This document shows positions 9,192 to 17,624 of a stretch of 64,000 nt of DNA, piece by piece. Position numbers and translations under genes: made by a program. The notes beneath the pieces were generated by a model. That model saw only the letters and a list, made by a program, of their open reading frames with translations. It did not search any database and was not told where the DNA came from. Origin of the DNA: SZUA-365 sp049663345 (GTDB lineage: Bacteria > Bacteroidota > Ignavibacteria > SZUA-365); NCBI GenBank assembly GCA_049663345.1, contig JBATDG010000118.1, positions 1 to 64,000 of the forward strand, read 5' to 3'. Position 1 is the stretch's first letter. Each line of letters opens with the position of its first letter.

Positions 9192-11327
9192 TTGTCTATC
9201 AAGCAAAACAGCAACACTTTGCATGAACTTCTTCACAACACAGCCCGGCACATGAGTGCTGGGCTGTTGTCTGGAATGTGCTGCTTTTTTGTCCTCTTGC
9301 TCCTTCCCAACCTTTCCCTGCATGCCCAGGGAGACCCTTCCTATTACGACTCCGTCCAGGTAGCGAATATCCGTTTCGAGGGAAACACTACCTTTGACGA
9401 AAACGACCTGCGTCTGCTTCTCCGGTCCCAGGAATCCCCTGCAGGGTTGTGGGTCGGGATTTATGAAAATCTCGGTGAGCGATTCCCTCTCGCTCAGGAA
9501 CCCCGCTATTTTGATTTCCAGACCTTCCAGGACGATATCGCTGTCCTTCGGCAGTTCTACAAGAACAATGGATTTTTTGCCGCCACAGTCGATGGCAGCT
9601 ACGTCTACGATGAAGAGGAGCAAACTGCTGATGTCCTTTTCAGCGTCAAGGAAGGACCGTCCTCTCTGATTGATTCCGTAGCTTACCGCAATCTCGGAGC
9701 GCTGCCGCCGCTGGTGCAGGGAGAGATCAACCGTTCCCAGCTTTTGCGTCCCGGTCGCCGCTACAGCGCTGATGAAATTCACGCCGAGCGAACTCGCATT
9801 CTGGAAATTCTTGGCGATAACGGATATCCCCGGGCAAGCGTCGACACGATCCTGGTCGAGCGGAAGGTGTCAAATAACAATGTCATCGTGAAAATAACCT
9901 TCAATTATGGCAGACGGCTCTACTTCGGTCCGATCACCGAGGAGATCAAGGGTGTGGACGAACTGAACCTGGCCAGGCAGATCGTCTATGACCGGATAGA
10001 ATTTAAACCCGGCGAGGTCTACTCCCTCAGCCGTCAGAATAACGGCGAAACGAATCTCAATCGTCTCGGTGTATTCTCCTATGTTGCCTTCACACCAGAA
10101 TATCCGAAAATAGAAAATCGCGAAGATTCGCTGGTCGCGATGACGCTGGAGCTGGAACCACGGAAGCGTTTCGAAATAGCGCCCGGCTTGATCGTGAACA
10201 ATCAACTGAGCGGATTGACAACCGGCGCCGAAATTTCATTTCTCATGCGCAATGTTTTTGCCGGGGCGCAGACCCTGACAACGCGATTTAATGTGCTGGG
10301 ACGCATTCCGAATCTCACCGGGACCTATATCGCAACATCCCAGCTGCGTTTCGACCAACCGTATATTCTTTCGAGCAAGAATTCAGGATACATCTCAGGG
10401 ACATACAGTCTCGTCGGGGAAGAGGACGTCGCTGACGGCAACATCCTCCAGATTGTTCTGGGTACGGAGCGCTATCTAAGCAAGCGCAGCTCTGCAAAAT
10501 TGAGCTGGACCTATGAAATTTCTGAATTCACGGGCGATGCGGCAAAGCTCTTGGGAAAAGGCTACATCAACATCGATACTACGGAAACCATAAATTTCCG
10601 GAATTCCATCCGCTCGTTCAGCCTTGAAGAGGATGGGACCGACGATCTGTTCAATCCTTCCACGGGCAATTTTCTCAAGGTGATCGTCGAGGAGGCTGGC
10701 CTGTTTGAACAGATCGGGATTAGTCCGCTGCCGCAGGGAAACGAAGCGCGCGGAATTCGCTCTACCCAGTACATCAAACTCGAAGGCATCGCGAAATTTT
10801 TCAGCGATCTGTCGCGCAACCGAACCTCGATTTTCGGATTGAAGCTTCGCTTCGGCGGAATTGTCCGCTTAGGGAAAAGCAGTGAAGAAGGGCTGCCTGT
10901 GCCGCCCAACCGCCGCTACTATGCGGGAGGGGCATCAAGCATACGAGGCTGGACAGCGCGTGAACTCGCTGCCGACCCCAACAGGTTGAATTTCGGCAGC
11001 AACGATCTGCTTGAAATGAGTGCGGAATTCCGCTGGCAGCTTTTCCCGAATTCCAGGAATGACTTGATTCAACCGTTTTGGCTCGTGGCCTTCGCCGATG
11101 CAGGGAATCTCTGGACAGAGTTCAACAGAATCGATTTATCGCAAACCGCACTTGCCATTGGTTTCGGGATTCGCTACAATTTTTTCTTCGGTCCGATTCG
11201 AGTGGATTTCGGTATGAAGGCCTTCAATCCATCCGCCAGCGTGGATCCCTGGTTCTGGCAGAAGAATTTATGGAGCGACGTCGTCGCCAAAGGTGTTCTG
11301 CAATTCGGCATCGGCCACGCATTCTGA
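9192..11327 (+). CDS. Omp85 family outer membrane assembly protein (BamA/TamA-like)
   Basis: 711 aa if started at the TTG at 9192; ATG starts at 9252 and 9276 are alternatives, and the signal peptide (CCFFVLLLLPNLSLHAQG) fits any of them. Residues about 55-330 contain POTRA-type repeats (VANIRFEGNTTFDENDLRLLL; IDSVAYRNLGALPP; YFGPITEEIKGVDELN), and the remainder is a 16-strand Omp85 barrel with NRRYYAGGASSIRGW (the family's (V/I)RG(F/W) loop motif) and a terminal aromatic Phe. It should insert or secrete proteins at the outer membrane. It is smaller than typical BamA (about 800 aa) and closer to TamA or a Bacteroidota BamA paralogue. Confidence 0.85.
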   Translation: MSIKQNSNTLHELLHNTARHMSAGLLSGMCCFFVLLLLPNLSLHAQGDPSYYDSVQVANIRFEGNTTFDENDLRLLLRSQESPAGLWVGIYENLGERFPLAQEPRYFDFQTFQDDIAVLRQFYKNNGFFAATVDGSYVYDEEEQTADVLFSVKEGPSSLIDSVAYRNLGALPPLVQGEINRSQLLRPGRRYSADEIHAERTRILEILGDNGYPRASVDTILVERKVSNNNVIVKITFNYGRRLYFGPITEEIKGVDELNLARQIVYDRIEFKPGEVYSLSRQNNGETNLNRLGVFSYVAFTPEYPKIENREDSLVAMTLELEPRKRFEIAPGLIVNNQLSGLTTGAEISFLMRNVFAGAQTLTTRFNVLGRIPNLTGTYIATSQLRFDQPYILSSKNSGYISGTYSLVGEEDVADGNILQIVLGTERYLSKRSSAKLSWTYEISEFTGDAAKLLGKGYINIDTTETINFRNSIRSFSLEEDGTDDLFNPSTGNFLKVIVEEAGLFEQIGISPLPQGNEARGIRSTQYIKLEGIAKFFSDLSRNRTSIFGLKLRFGGIVRLGKSSEEGLPVPPNRRYYAGGASSIRGWTARELAADPNRLNFGSNDLLEMSAEFRWQLFPNSRNDLIQPFWLVAFADAGNLWTEFNRIDLSQTALAIGFGIRYNFFFGPIRVDFGMKAFNPSASVDPWFWQKNLWSDVVAKGVLQFGIGHAF
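9240..9267 (+). promoter_or_regulatory. Hairpin with a start codon in its loop
   Basis: Bases 9240-9251 pair with 9256-9267 over 12 positions (one G-U), leaving the tetraloop ATGA, whose ATG (9252-9254) is in frame with the Omp85 gene. No U-tract follows at once (the first T-run is about 18 bases further on), so it is a weak terminator candidate for the DUF2795 transcript; it may instead influence Omp85 translation. Confidence 0.45.
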
Positions 11328-11376
11328 TACTCACGCAATTTCTCACATTATCGCAATTCCCCGAGCAAGAGTATAT

Positions 11377-12504
11377 ATGTCCTGGGACAACGTCATCGGT
11401 CAGCAAAGAATCAAGGGTCTTCTGCGCAGCATGTTTGAGAGCGGGCGCATTCCTCATGCCATGCTTTTTCACGGGCCCGCCGGCGTGGGGAAGGATGCGG
11501 CGGCCCTGACCTTCGCCCGGGCATTGAACTGTGCGGAAGGGAAGTTTGAACCCTGCGGCAGCTGTCCGAGCTGTCAGGCGATGGAGTCCCTGAGGCATCA
11601 GCGTCTGAAGCTCATTTTTCCGATGCCATCGAAGGCGGATGAGGATAGTGCGGTCGATAAGCTGAGCGAAGACGAGCTGGGAGAAATGAACGCGCAGATC
11701 GACGCGAAGGCTGAGAATCCGTACCATCACATAAGTATGGCCAAGGCCGCCGGTATCAAGATCAGCAGCGTACGCGATATCCGCCGCGAGTCAGCATTTC
11801 GCTCCGGGACGTCCGGCCGCACCGTCGTGCTGATTTCCGATGCGGACCGCATGAACTCCAGCGCCGCGAACGCGCTGCTCAAGACGCTTGAGGAGCCATC
11901 AGGCGACCTCCTGCTCATTCTGACAAGCGCTCGCAAAGACACTCTGCTGCCGACCATCATTTCCCGCTGCCAGCTTCTCAGATTTGACGTGCTTGCGGAG
12001 GAGCAGATTCTCACCGCGCTCAAGCGTCTGCCGGATGTTCCGCTCGAGGTTGCTGGCGCTGCCGCCCAGCTTTCAGGAGGCAGCTACGGTCTTGCCCTGC
12101 AAATGGCGCGTGAAGGCGGACTGATCAGGCGGGAGGACGTCCTCACCTATCTCCGTGCCGTTGTGAAGTACAACCCGCAAAATCTGATGGAGCGCATCCA
12201 GGCGATACTTGCGCTTGAAGAGAAGGAAACGCTGATTCGTTTTCTGGTTGCAGTAGCCAGTTGGTTTCGCGATGTCCTTGCCGTACAGGAGGGAGCCGGG
12301 GATCGGATGCTGAACACGGATTTTCGTGAACCCATAACAAAATTTGCCGAGCATTATCCGGATGCGGATTGTTCGCGCGCTTTAGATGAGATTGAACGCT
12401 GCGTTGACCTCGTCCAGAAAAATGTGCATCTTGTTAATATGATGATTGTTCTTTCCCAGCGCCTCCGACGCTGCATTACTCCGGCGGAGAGCGTGATTTT
12501 ATAG
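11377..12504 (+). CDS. holB: DNA polymerase III subunit delta-prime
   Basis: 375 aa AAA+ clamp-loader protein starting at MSWDNVIGQQRIKGLL; a longer frame from 11293 overlaps the Omp85 gene and is not needed. Motifs: HAMLFHGPAGVGKDAAA (Walker A with GKD rather than GKT/S, so ATP hydrolysis may be lost, as in known delta-prime), zinc module CGSCPSC, and the diagnostic ISRC (TIISRCQLLRF) that supplies the arginine finger. It loads the sliding clamp at replication forks. The next gene, RicT, follows by 11 bases; this pairing is common in several bacterial groups. Confidence 0.88.
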   Translation: MSWDNVIGQQRIKGLLRSMFESGRIPHAMLFHGPAGVGKDAAALTFARALNCAEGKFEPCGSCPSCQAMESLRHQRLKLIFPMPSKADEDSAVDKLSEDELGEMNAQIDAKAENPYHHISMAKAAGIKISSVRDIRRESAFRSGTSGRTVVLISDADRMNSSAANALLKTLEEPSGDLLLILTSARKDTLLPTIISRCQLLRFDVLAEEQILTALKRLPDVPLEVAGAAAQLSGGSYGLALQMAREGGLIRREDVLTYLRAVVKYNPQNLMERIQAILALEEKETLIRFLVAVASWFRDVLAVQEGAGDRMLNTDFREPITKFAEHYPDADCSRALDEIERCVDLVQKNVHLVNMMIVLSQRLRRCITPAESVIL

Positions 12505-12515
12505 AAAGGTATAGT

Positions 12516-13598
12516 ATGATCCACGAGCAGCCGATACAAGGCGGCGAAGTTCGTGAGGAAAAGGAAGTTCCTCTCGATCTGCACAAACTCGACGATTCCG
12601 TGTTGGTATATTCCAGCGAAGAAGGGGATGTCTCCGATTCACCAACCGGAAGCTCATGTTCTGATTCTTCCGGTGAAAAAACCTCCGGCTGCTGCCATGA
12701 AAAAGGGCAGGGCGAGGACCAGGAAGCGGCGCCTCATACAGAGGTGGTTTTCAAGGGCGAGCGTCGCGGATATTTTGTCAACCATGCAGGACTGGAACTC
12801 GCTGAGGGTTCTTTTGTGATTGTGGAAGCGGAGAAGGGAATCGATCTCGGCATGGTTGTCAGTGTCGGTTCCATAGCTTTCATGAAGAGCCGATTACGCA
12901 ATCGCCCGTGCGCGGGCGAAACGATGAAAGTCATCCGCATTGCTGCGGAGGCCGACGTCAAGGTGCTCGACTTCCATCGCGAACAGGAGCAGACTGCATT
13001 CAACATCTGTCTTGACAAGATCCACAAGCTTGACCTGCCGATGAAGCTGGTTGATGTCGAGTATCAGTTCGACCGCAATCGCATCACATTCTACTTTACG
13101 GCAGATGGGCGTGTGGATTTCCGGCAGCTCGTACGCGAGTTGGCAGCGGAATACCGGACGCGCATCGAGCTGCGTCAGATTGGTCCTCGCGACGAGGCAA
13201 AGCGCATGGGCGGTTTCGGTGTGTGCGGACGCGAACTTTGCTGCAGCTCCTGGCTGGGAATGTTCGAGCCTATCTCCACCGATATGGCGCGCCTGCAGAA
13301 TCTGACTATCAATCCGTTCAAGCTGGCCGGACAGTGCGGCCGCCTCAAGTGCTGTCTCAGCTACGAGGCACAGCTCTACGAAGAACTGCTTAAGCGTTTT
13401 CCCCCGCTCGAATACAGTATCACTACCAAAAAGGGCGACGGGAGAATTGAGAAGATCGACATCTTCCAGGATGCTATCTACGTGCATTACAACAAGGATA
13501 ACGCCTGGGACCGCATGACGCTTGACGAGGTCAATGCGATTCTCGAACAGAAGCACAGCGATCCCAGACAGCGGAAAACAGAAAAATCCCCCACTTAG
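12516..13598 (+). CDS. ricT: PSP1 domain protein RicT (Fe-S regulatory subunit)
   Basis: 360 aa. After an unstructured acidic N-terminus of about 75 residues, residues 75-340 match the PSP1 C-terminal domain: GFGVCGRELCCSSWLG and LAGQCGRLKCCLSYE hold the cysteines known to ligate 4Fe-4S clusters in the RicA-RicF-RicT (YaaT) complex, which in Bacillus assists RNase Y-dependent mRNA processing. Whether RicA/F partners exist here cannot be seen. The TAG stop lies at the loop/stem junction of the terminator at 13582-13608. Neighbour holB is 11 bases upstream. Confidence 0.85.
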   Translation: MIHEQPIQGGEVREEKEVPLDLHKLDDSVLVYSSEEGDVSDSPTGSSCSDSSGEKTSGCCHEKGQGEDQEAAPHTEVVFKGERRGYFVNHAGLELAEGSFVIVEAEKGIDLGMVVSVGSIAFMKSRLRNRPCAGETMKVIRIAAEADVKVLDFHREQEQTAFNICLDKIHKLDLPMKLVDVEYQFDRNRITFYFTADGRVDFRQLVRELAAEYRTRIELRQIGPRDEAKRMGGFGVCGRELCCSSWLGMFEPISTDMARLQNLTINPFKLAGQCGRLKCCLSYEAQLYEELLKRFPPLEYSITTKKGDGRIEKIDIFQDAIYVHYNKDNAWDRMTLDEVNAILEQKHSDPRQRKTEKSPT

Positions 13599-13608
13599 GG
13601 GGATTTTT
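13582..13608. terminator. Bidirectional intrinsic terminator
   Basis: AAAAATCCCCC (13582-13592) pairs perfectly with GGGGGATTTTT (13598-13608) around the loop ACTTA. A/T runs on both sides let it act on both strands: downstream of ricT (+) and of hmgA (-). The ricT stop codon (13596-13598) is inside it. Confidence 0.9.
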
Positions 13609-13631
13609 CTTACAGACATTTCGGGGGAATT

Positions 13632-14747
13632 CTACTTTTTCATCCAGCTCTGCCAGTACTCTTTCCACTCCGTGTTCTCAGCCTCGGGGGCGATGTGAAG
13701 TGTGTTGAGTGTGTCGAGCATCACGGCGATTTCGTCCGTGCGCTCAAGCTTGTGCATGTTGGCCAGCGCCTTGGGGTGCGGACCGTGATGCACACCAGTT
13801 GGATGGAAGGTGACCATCCCGGGCTTGATGTTGTCGCGGCTGAAGAAATTGCCGGCGTGATAGAACAGCACTTCGTCGTAGTCCGCGTTGCGGTGGTAAA
13901 AAGGAACCTTCAGAGCATCGGTGTCTTCCTCGAGAGGACGCGGGAGGAAGGTGCACACCACAGCATTATTCATCATGAATGTCGTGTGTGCCGGCGGCGG
14001 AAGGTGGACCCGATGGCTCATCACCGGACGAATGTCGCGGACGTTGATTTTCCACGGATAACAATCGCCCTTCCAGCCGATCGCGTCCAGCGGATTAAAA
14101 GGATACACGACCGATGTCCACTCGCCTTCACGCTGCACCACTATCTCATGATCGATGCCTGCGCGCTCCTCGTAAACCTCGGGCAGCTTCGGCAGTGTGA
14201 TCGCCGAAAGATCGAACAGCGCATGAACGCCGATCAAACCCTTCTGCTCCTTGGTCGGGACGGTGACCTGGGGAATCGCCTCAATGATGAAGAAGAAATT
14301 CTCCTTCGTCGCGGGATGGAAGCGATAGGTGGTCACTCTTGGGATGACGATGTAATCGCCAGTCTCGTATGTCAGTTCACCATAATCCGTTTCGATGCGG
14401 CCTTCGCCTTTATGCACGAACCAGATTTCGTCGCCGTCGCCGTTGCGAAAATAATACGGCATGGCTTCGCTGCGTCGGGAGATGCTGACGACGACGTCGT
14501 CGTTGTACATCAACCGAAGGCGGCTGCCGCGTGGATCATCAATATCCGCTGGCTTCGACTCGTTGAAGTCAAATGCACGGGGACGGAGCGGGCCGTCGAA
14601 GCTGGTCCAGTCCGTGGGCGGGTGGAGGCGATAGAGATGGGACACCGGGCCGAAAAACCCAAGGCGGCCGTGCTCTTCTTCATACGTGCCTTCAGGCAGG
14701 CCTACATGAGCCTGACGCGTATGTTTTCCTTCATGGTACAGATACAT
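13632..14747 (-). CDS. hmgA: Homogentisate 1,2-dioxygenase
   Basis: 371 aa cupin-fold iron dioxygenase that opens the ring of homogentisate to maleylacetoacetate in tyrosine and phenylalanine breakdown. Recognisable blocks: YLYHEGKHTRQAHVGLPEGTYEEEHGR, MPYYFRNGDGDEIWFVHKGEGRIETDYG, DYIVIPRVTTYRF, YDEVLFYHAGNFFSR, and FHPTGVHHGPHP; the His/Glu residues in the last two blocks are the expected iron ligands. It is shorter than the proteobacterial enzyme (about 430 aa), as in many bacterial homologues. RBS AGGA lies 9 bases before ATG. No other tyrosine-catabolic gene is nearby. Confidence 0.85.
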   Translation of the reverse strand: MYLYHEGKHTRQAHVGLPEGTYEEEHGRLGFFGPVSHLYRLHPPTDWTSFDGPLRPRAFDFNESKPADIDDPRGSRLRLMYNDDVVVSISRRSEAMPYYFRNGDGDEIWFVHKGEGRIETDYGELTYETGDYIVIPRVTTYRFHPATKENFFFIIEAIPQVTVPTKEQKGLIGVHALFDLSAITLPKLPEVYEERAGIDHEIVVQREGEWTSVVYPFNPLDAIGWKGDCYPWKINVRDIRPVMSHRVHLPPPAHTTFMMNNAVVCTFLPRPLEEDTDALKVPFYHRNADYDEVLFYHAGNFFSRDNIKPGMVTFHPTGVHHGPHPKALANMHKLERTDEIAVMLDTLNTLHIAPEAENTEWKEYWQSWMKK

Positions 14748-14819
14748 AGAGCGTGATCCTTTCGTCTTGTCCTTTTGTTCACGAACGTATTAATGGCAAA
14801 TGAAGCGAACGCCGATCTG

Positions 14820-16064
14820 TTACATGTTTGAGATAAGCGCGGTACCGAATTCGGAGCACTTGACTTCCGTGGCGCCTTCCATCAGGCGGGCGAAATCGTA
14901 GGTGACCGTCTTCTGTCCGATAGTCTTTTCCACAGCAGCGATGATAAGATCGGCGGCTTCGTTCCAGCCGAGGTAGCGGAACATCATCTCTCCGCTGAGA
15001 ATCACCGAGCCGGGGTTCACTTTGTCGAGTCCCGCGTATTTCGGTGCGGTGCCATGCGTGGCTTCGAAGATCGCATAGCCGTTCTGATAATTAATGTTGG
15101 CGCCCGGCGCGATGCCGATACCGCCGACCTGCGCTGCGAGCGCATCGGAGATGTAGTCGCCATTGAGATTCATGGTCGCGATCACATCATATTCTGCGGG
15201 ACGCGTGAGAATCTGCTGGAGGAAAGCATCGGCGATGACATCCTTTATGATGATGCCGTTCGGCAGCTTGAGCCACGGCCCGCCGTCGATGGGTACGCCT
15301 CCGAATTCGTTCTGCGCGAGTTCATAGCTCCAATCGCGGAAGCCGCCCTCGGTATACTTCATGATGTTGCCCTTGTGCACGATCGTCACCGACTTGCGGT
15401 TCTGCGCGATGGCATACTGAACGGCCGCGCGCATGAGGCGCTCGGTGCCTTCCTTCGAAGCGGGCTTGATGCCGATGCTGGAGCTTTCGGGGAAGCGGAT
15501 TTTCGTCACTCCCATTTCGGTCTGCATGAAGTTGATGATTTTCTGAACTTCAGGCGTTCCGGCTTTCCACTCGATGCCTGCGTAGATATCCTCCGAATTC
15601 TCGCGGAAAATCACCATGTCGATGCTCTCGGGGTGCTTGACAGGGGAGGGTACGCCTGTGAAATACTGCACCGGACGAAGACACACATACAGATCCAGCT
15701 GCTGACGGAGAGCAACATTGAGGGAGCGGATACCGCCGCCGACCGGAGTCGTGAGGGGCCCCTTGATGCCGACGGTATATTCCTTCACCGCGTCGAGTGT
15801 ATCCTCGGGCAGCCAGACATTCTCACCGTACTTCGCCACGGATTTCTCGCCGGCGAATATTTCAAACCAGTTGATCTTTTTCTTTCCGCCATAGGCTTTT
15901 TCCACGGCGGCGTCGAAAACGCGAACAGCGGCTGCCCAGATATCCGGACCGATTCCGTCGCCTTCGATGAAAGGAATGATGGGGTCGTCAGGAACGACGA
16001 TGTTGCCATTTTCTACGCGAATTTTCGTGCCCGTCGCGGGCGGCGTCAGCAATTGATATGCCAT
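14820..16064 (-). CDS. icd: Isocitrate dehydrogenase (NADP)
   Basis: 414 aa, close to the 416 of E. coli Icd. Oxidative decarboxylation of isocitrate to 2-oxoglutarate in the TCA cycle. Motifs: IPFIEGDGIGPDIW, the substrate loop GGGIRSLNVALRQ containing the regulatory Ser, ENSEDIYAGIEW, and HGTAPKYAGLDKVNPGSVILS, in which Lys-Tyr after the AP are the NADP-specificity residues. Start chosen at MAYQLLTPP, preceded by TTTGGAG at 8 bases; the frame extends to 16136 without homology. Product 2-oxoglutarate would feed the two glutamate dehydrogenases elsewhere in the window. Confidence 0.92.
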   Translation of the reverse strand: MAYQLLTPPATGTKIRVENGNIVVPDDPIIPFIEGDGIGPDIWAAAVRVFDAAVEKAYGGKKKINWFEIFAGEKSVAKYGENVWLPEDTLDAVKEYTVGIKGPLTTPVGGGIRSLNVALRQQLDLYVCLRPVQYFTGVPSPVKHPESIDMVIFRENSEDIYAGIEWKAGTPEVQKIINFMQTEMGVTKIRFPESSSIGIKPASKEGTERLMRAAVQYAIAQNRKSVTIVHKGNIMKYTEGGFRDWSYELAQNEFGGVPIDGGPWLKLPNGIIIKDVIADAFLQQILTRPAEYDVIATMNLNGDYISDALAAQVGGIGIAPGANINYQNGYAIFEATHGTAPKYAGLDKVNPGSVILSGEMMFRYLGWNEAADLIIAAVEKTIGQKTVTYDFARLMEGATEVKCSEFGTALISNM

Positions 16065-16133
16065 GCCATTTCTCCAAAGGATATAGGTTGGTGTTGCAGA
16101 ATTACGGGGTGTGTCGTCCCTTTTTTCGGGACG

Positions 16134-16158
16134 CACTGCATCTATACTGGATGCAGTG
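16134..16158. promoter_or_regulatory. Operator-like palindrome upstream of icd
   Basis: CACTGCATC (16134-16142) and GATGCAGTG (16150-16158) form a perfect 9-bp inverted repeat with a 7-base spacer TATACTG. On the minus strand the spacer reads CAGTATA, a possible -10 element 70-90 bases before the icd start. The geometry fits a dimeric regulator covering a promoter; no regulator is identified. Confidence 0.35.
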
Positions 16159-16283
16159 AAGGTGCGTCAGGATTCAGAATATTCTATAAGGTACGAATTT
16201 CAGCGGAATTGGGAAAGCGGGAGAAAGGCACCCGGCTCCGTCACGCAGAGCGTGACTATGCCGTGGCAGGCGTCGGCACAAAG

Positions 16284-16312
16284 GGACCGCGGAGCGCCTG
16301 CTCCGCGTCTTC
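16284..16312 (+). repeat. GCGGAGC-GCCT-GCTCCGC hairpin repeat
   Basis: A perfect 7-bp stem with GCCT loop (16289-16306) inside the context GGGACCGC...GTCTTC. Degenerate copies with the same GCGCCTG or ACGCCTG core and GTCTTCG-type right end occur at about 24683-24713 and 24761-24792, always between genes. Confidence 0.5.
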
Positions 16313-16334
16313 AGCATGAAAGAACGGCTAAAAT

Positions 16335-16364
16335 GAAAAGGCCACCCCGGAGGATGGCCTTTTC
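16335..16364 (-). terminator. Intrinsic terminator of lipoprotein gene
   Basis: GAAAAGGCCA (16335-16344) pairs with TGGCCTTTTC (16355-16364) around a 10-base loop. On the minus strand the stem ends in TTTTC and lies 34 bases past the stop of the lipoprotein gene at 16398. Confidence 0.75.
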
Positions 16365-16397
16365 GAAAACCTGGTGGATGAGAAAAAGCTGGAAGGA

Positions 16398-17546
16398 TCA
16401 GCCGCCTACGCGACCGCCGCCGCCCATGCCGCCGCCCGGACGAATTCCGCCGCTGAGATACTTCAACCAGATTTCAAGCTGTTTAGCATCAAGCTGTGCC
16501 TTGATAGCCTCGTTGGTGCGCGCCTGAAGTGCTTTCAGCGCTTCGGCAAGTCCACGACGGTCAGTGCCGTACTGCTGAACGAGTGCCTTGATCTGATTCT
16601 GATGATCGGTGAGAATCTTGGTGATCGCGCCCTGCTGTTCTCCATTGAGAGTGAGAAGCTCTGTGAGGTGCTTGACCTGCATCAGCACAGGATCGACCTT
16701 GTCGCCGCCGCCGGTACGTCCGCTGCGGATGTCTTTCCACTGCTGCCATTTCTCTTCACCTATCGCTCCGATCATTTTCTGCTCGAGCTGTGCGAGGAGT
16801 TCCTGCAGTGCTGCGCGCATACCTTCGGGATTGTCTTTGAACTCGGCACGGATGCGTGCGATTTCAGTCTGCTGCCAAAGAAGGATTTCCTTGACTCCAG
16901 CGGCCTGCTTTTCGTCGAGACCAAGCTTCTGGGTCATGATAAGCACTTCACGGTCAATGCGGAGAGCCATCATTTCCTGACGCAGTTTCTCACGTTCCTG
17001 CTGCAACTGCAGCTTGAGGTCTTCGACCGCCTTAACTCCCTCGGGACCGATAAGACCGTTGATCTGAGCCATGAGGTCGTCATGGAGTCTCTTCAGCTCG
17101 GCTGCGATTTCATCGCGGGGCGTGCCGTTGGCGATACCGTTTTTGATGACCTCTGCGCGCGCCTGGTTGGAGGCGGCAATAAGGTCGCGAATCTGCTGCA
17201 GCGTTGCTTCATCCATACCCGGGTTCGCTTTCACGATCAGGTTGTAATAGACGATCGCAGCCATGTCTACAAAACCACGGGCTTCACGGCGGTCGCCAGG
17301 ACCGGCAGCAATGTCGCTCATGGCGTCGAAGCTGGTGGAGTTGAGGAGGATACTCATATCCTCTTCCATGTAATACATTTCATCGACGAAGGCCATCTGC
17401 TCCATGGTCAAATTAAGTTGGGCAATCTTCGCCGCGGAGCCTGAGGCAGTCGGCGTCGTGTCCGGGCCGTTAACCTGCGATTGTTCGCTGCAGGCGCTGA
17501 CCAGAAGCATCAGTCCGAGAATCGGAAAAAGCAGACGTGCTTTCAT
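16398..17546 (-). CDS. Helical lipoprotein of unknown function
   Basis: 382 aa. Signal peptide with lipobox VSAC (Cys19). The mature part is almost wholly helical, rich in Gln/Glu/Ala, with three segments shaped like the LTxxQ-type repeat of CpxP/Spy-like periplasmic proteins (LNLTMEQMAFVDEM; LGLDEKQAAGVKEIL; LTLNGEQQGAITKIL). Residues 190-225 may form a coiled coil. The C-terminus is a glycine-rich tail (RPGGGMGGGGRVGG). Role unknown; a periplasmic chaperone or stress sensor is an inference from the repeats. RBS AGGA before ATG; own terminator at 16335. Confidence 0.7.
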   Translation of the reverse strand: MKARLLFPILGLMLLVSACSEQSQVNGPDTTPTASGSAAKIAQLNLTMEQMAFVDEMYYMEEDMSILLNSTSFDAMSDIAAGPGDRREARGFVDMAAIVYYNLIVKANPGMDEATLQQIRDLIAASNQARAEVIKNGIANGTPRDEIAAELKRLHDDLMAQINGLIGPEGVKAVEDLKLQLQQEREKLRQEMMALRIDREVLIMTQKLGLDEKQAAGVKEILLWQQTEIARIRAEFKDNPEGMRAALQELLAQLEQKMIGAIGEEKWQQWKDIRSGRTGGGDKVDPVLMQVKHLTELLTLNGEQQGAITKILTDHQNQIKALVQQYGTDRRGLAEALKALQARTNEAIKAQLDAKQLEIWLKYLSGGIRPGGGMGGGGRVGG

Positions 17547-17624
17547 TGATATTCCTATAAAAGTGTAGATAGGTTGGCTTCAATCTTGTGCCGGTATTTC
17601 CGACATAACGGGGGAATGACAACC

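Larger units (their letters stand above)
16065..16397. other. Intergenic region between icd and lipoprotein gene
   Basis: 333 bases without a gene. From left to right it holds the icd leader with RBS, a 6-bp stem (16115-16133) around TTTTTTC, the 9-bp palindrome at 16134-16158, a hairpin repeat at 16289-16306, and a terminator at 16335-16364. Both flanking genes point left, so the terminator serves the lipoprotein gene and the rest is the icd promoter region. Confidence 0.7.

Noticed and set aside
15054..16319. 421-codon plus-strand frame opposite icd
   Set aside because: Antisense to a clear isocitrate dehydrogenase and no similarity to any family.
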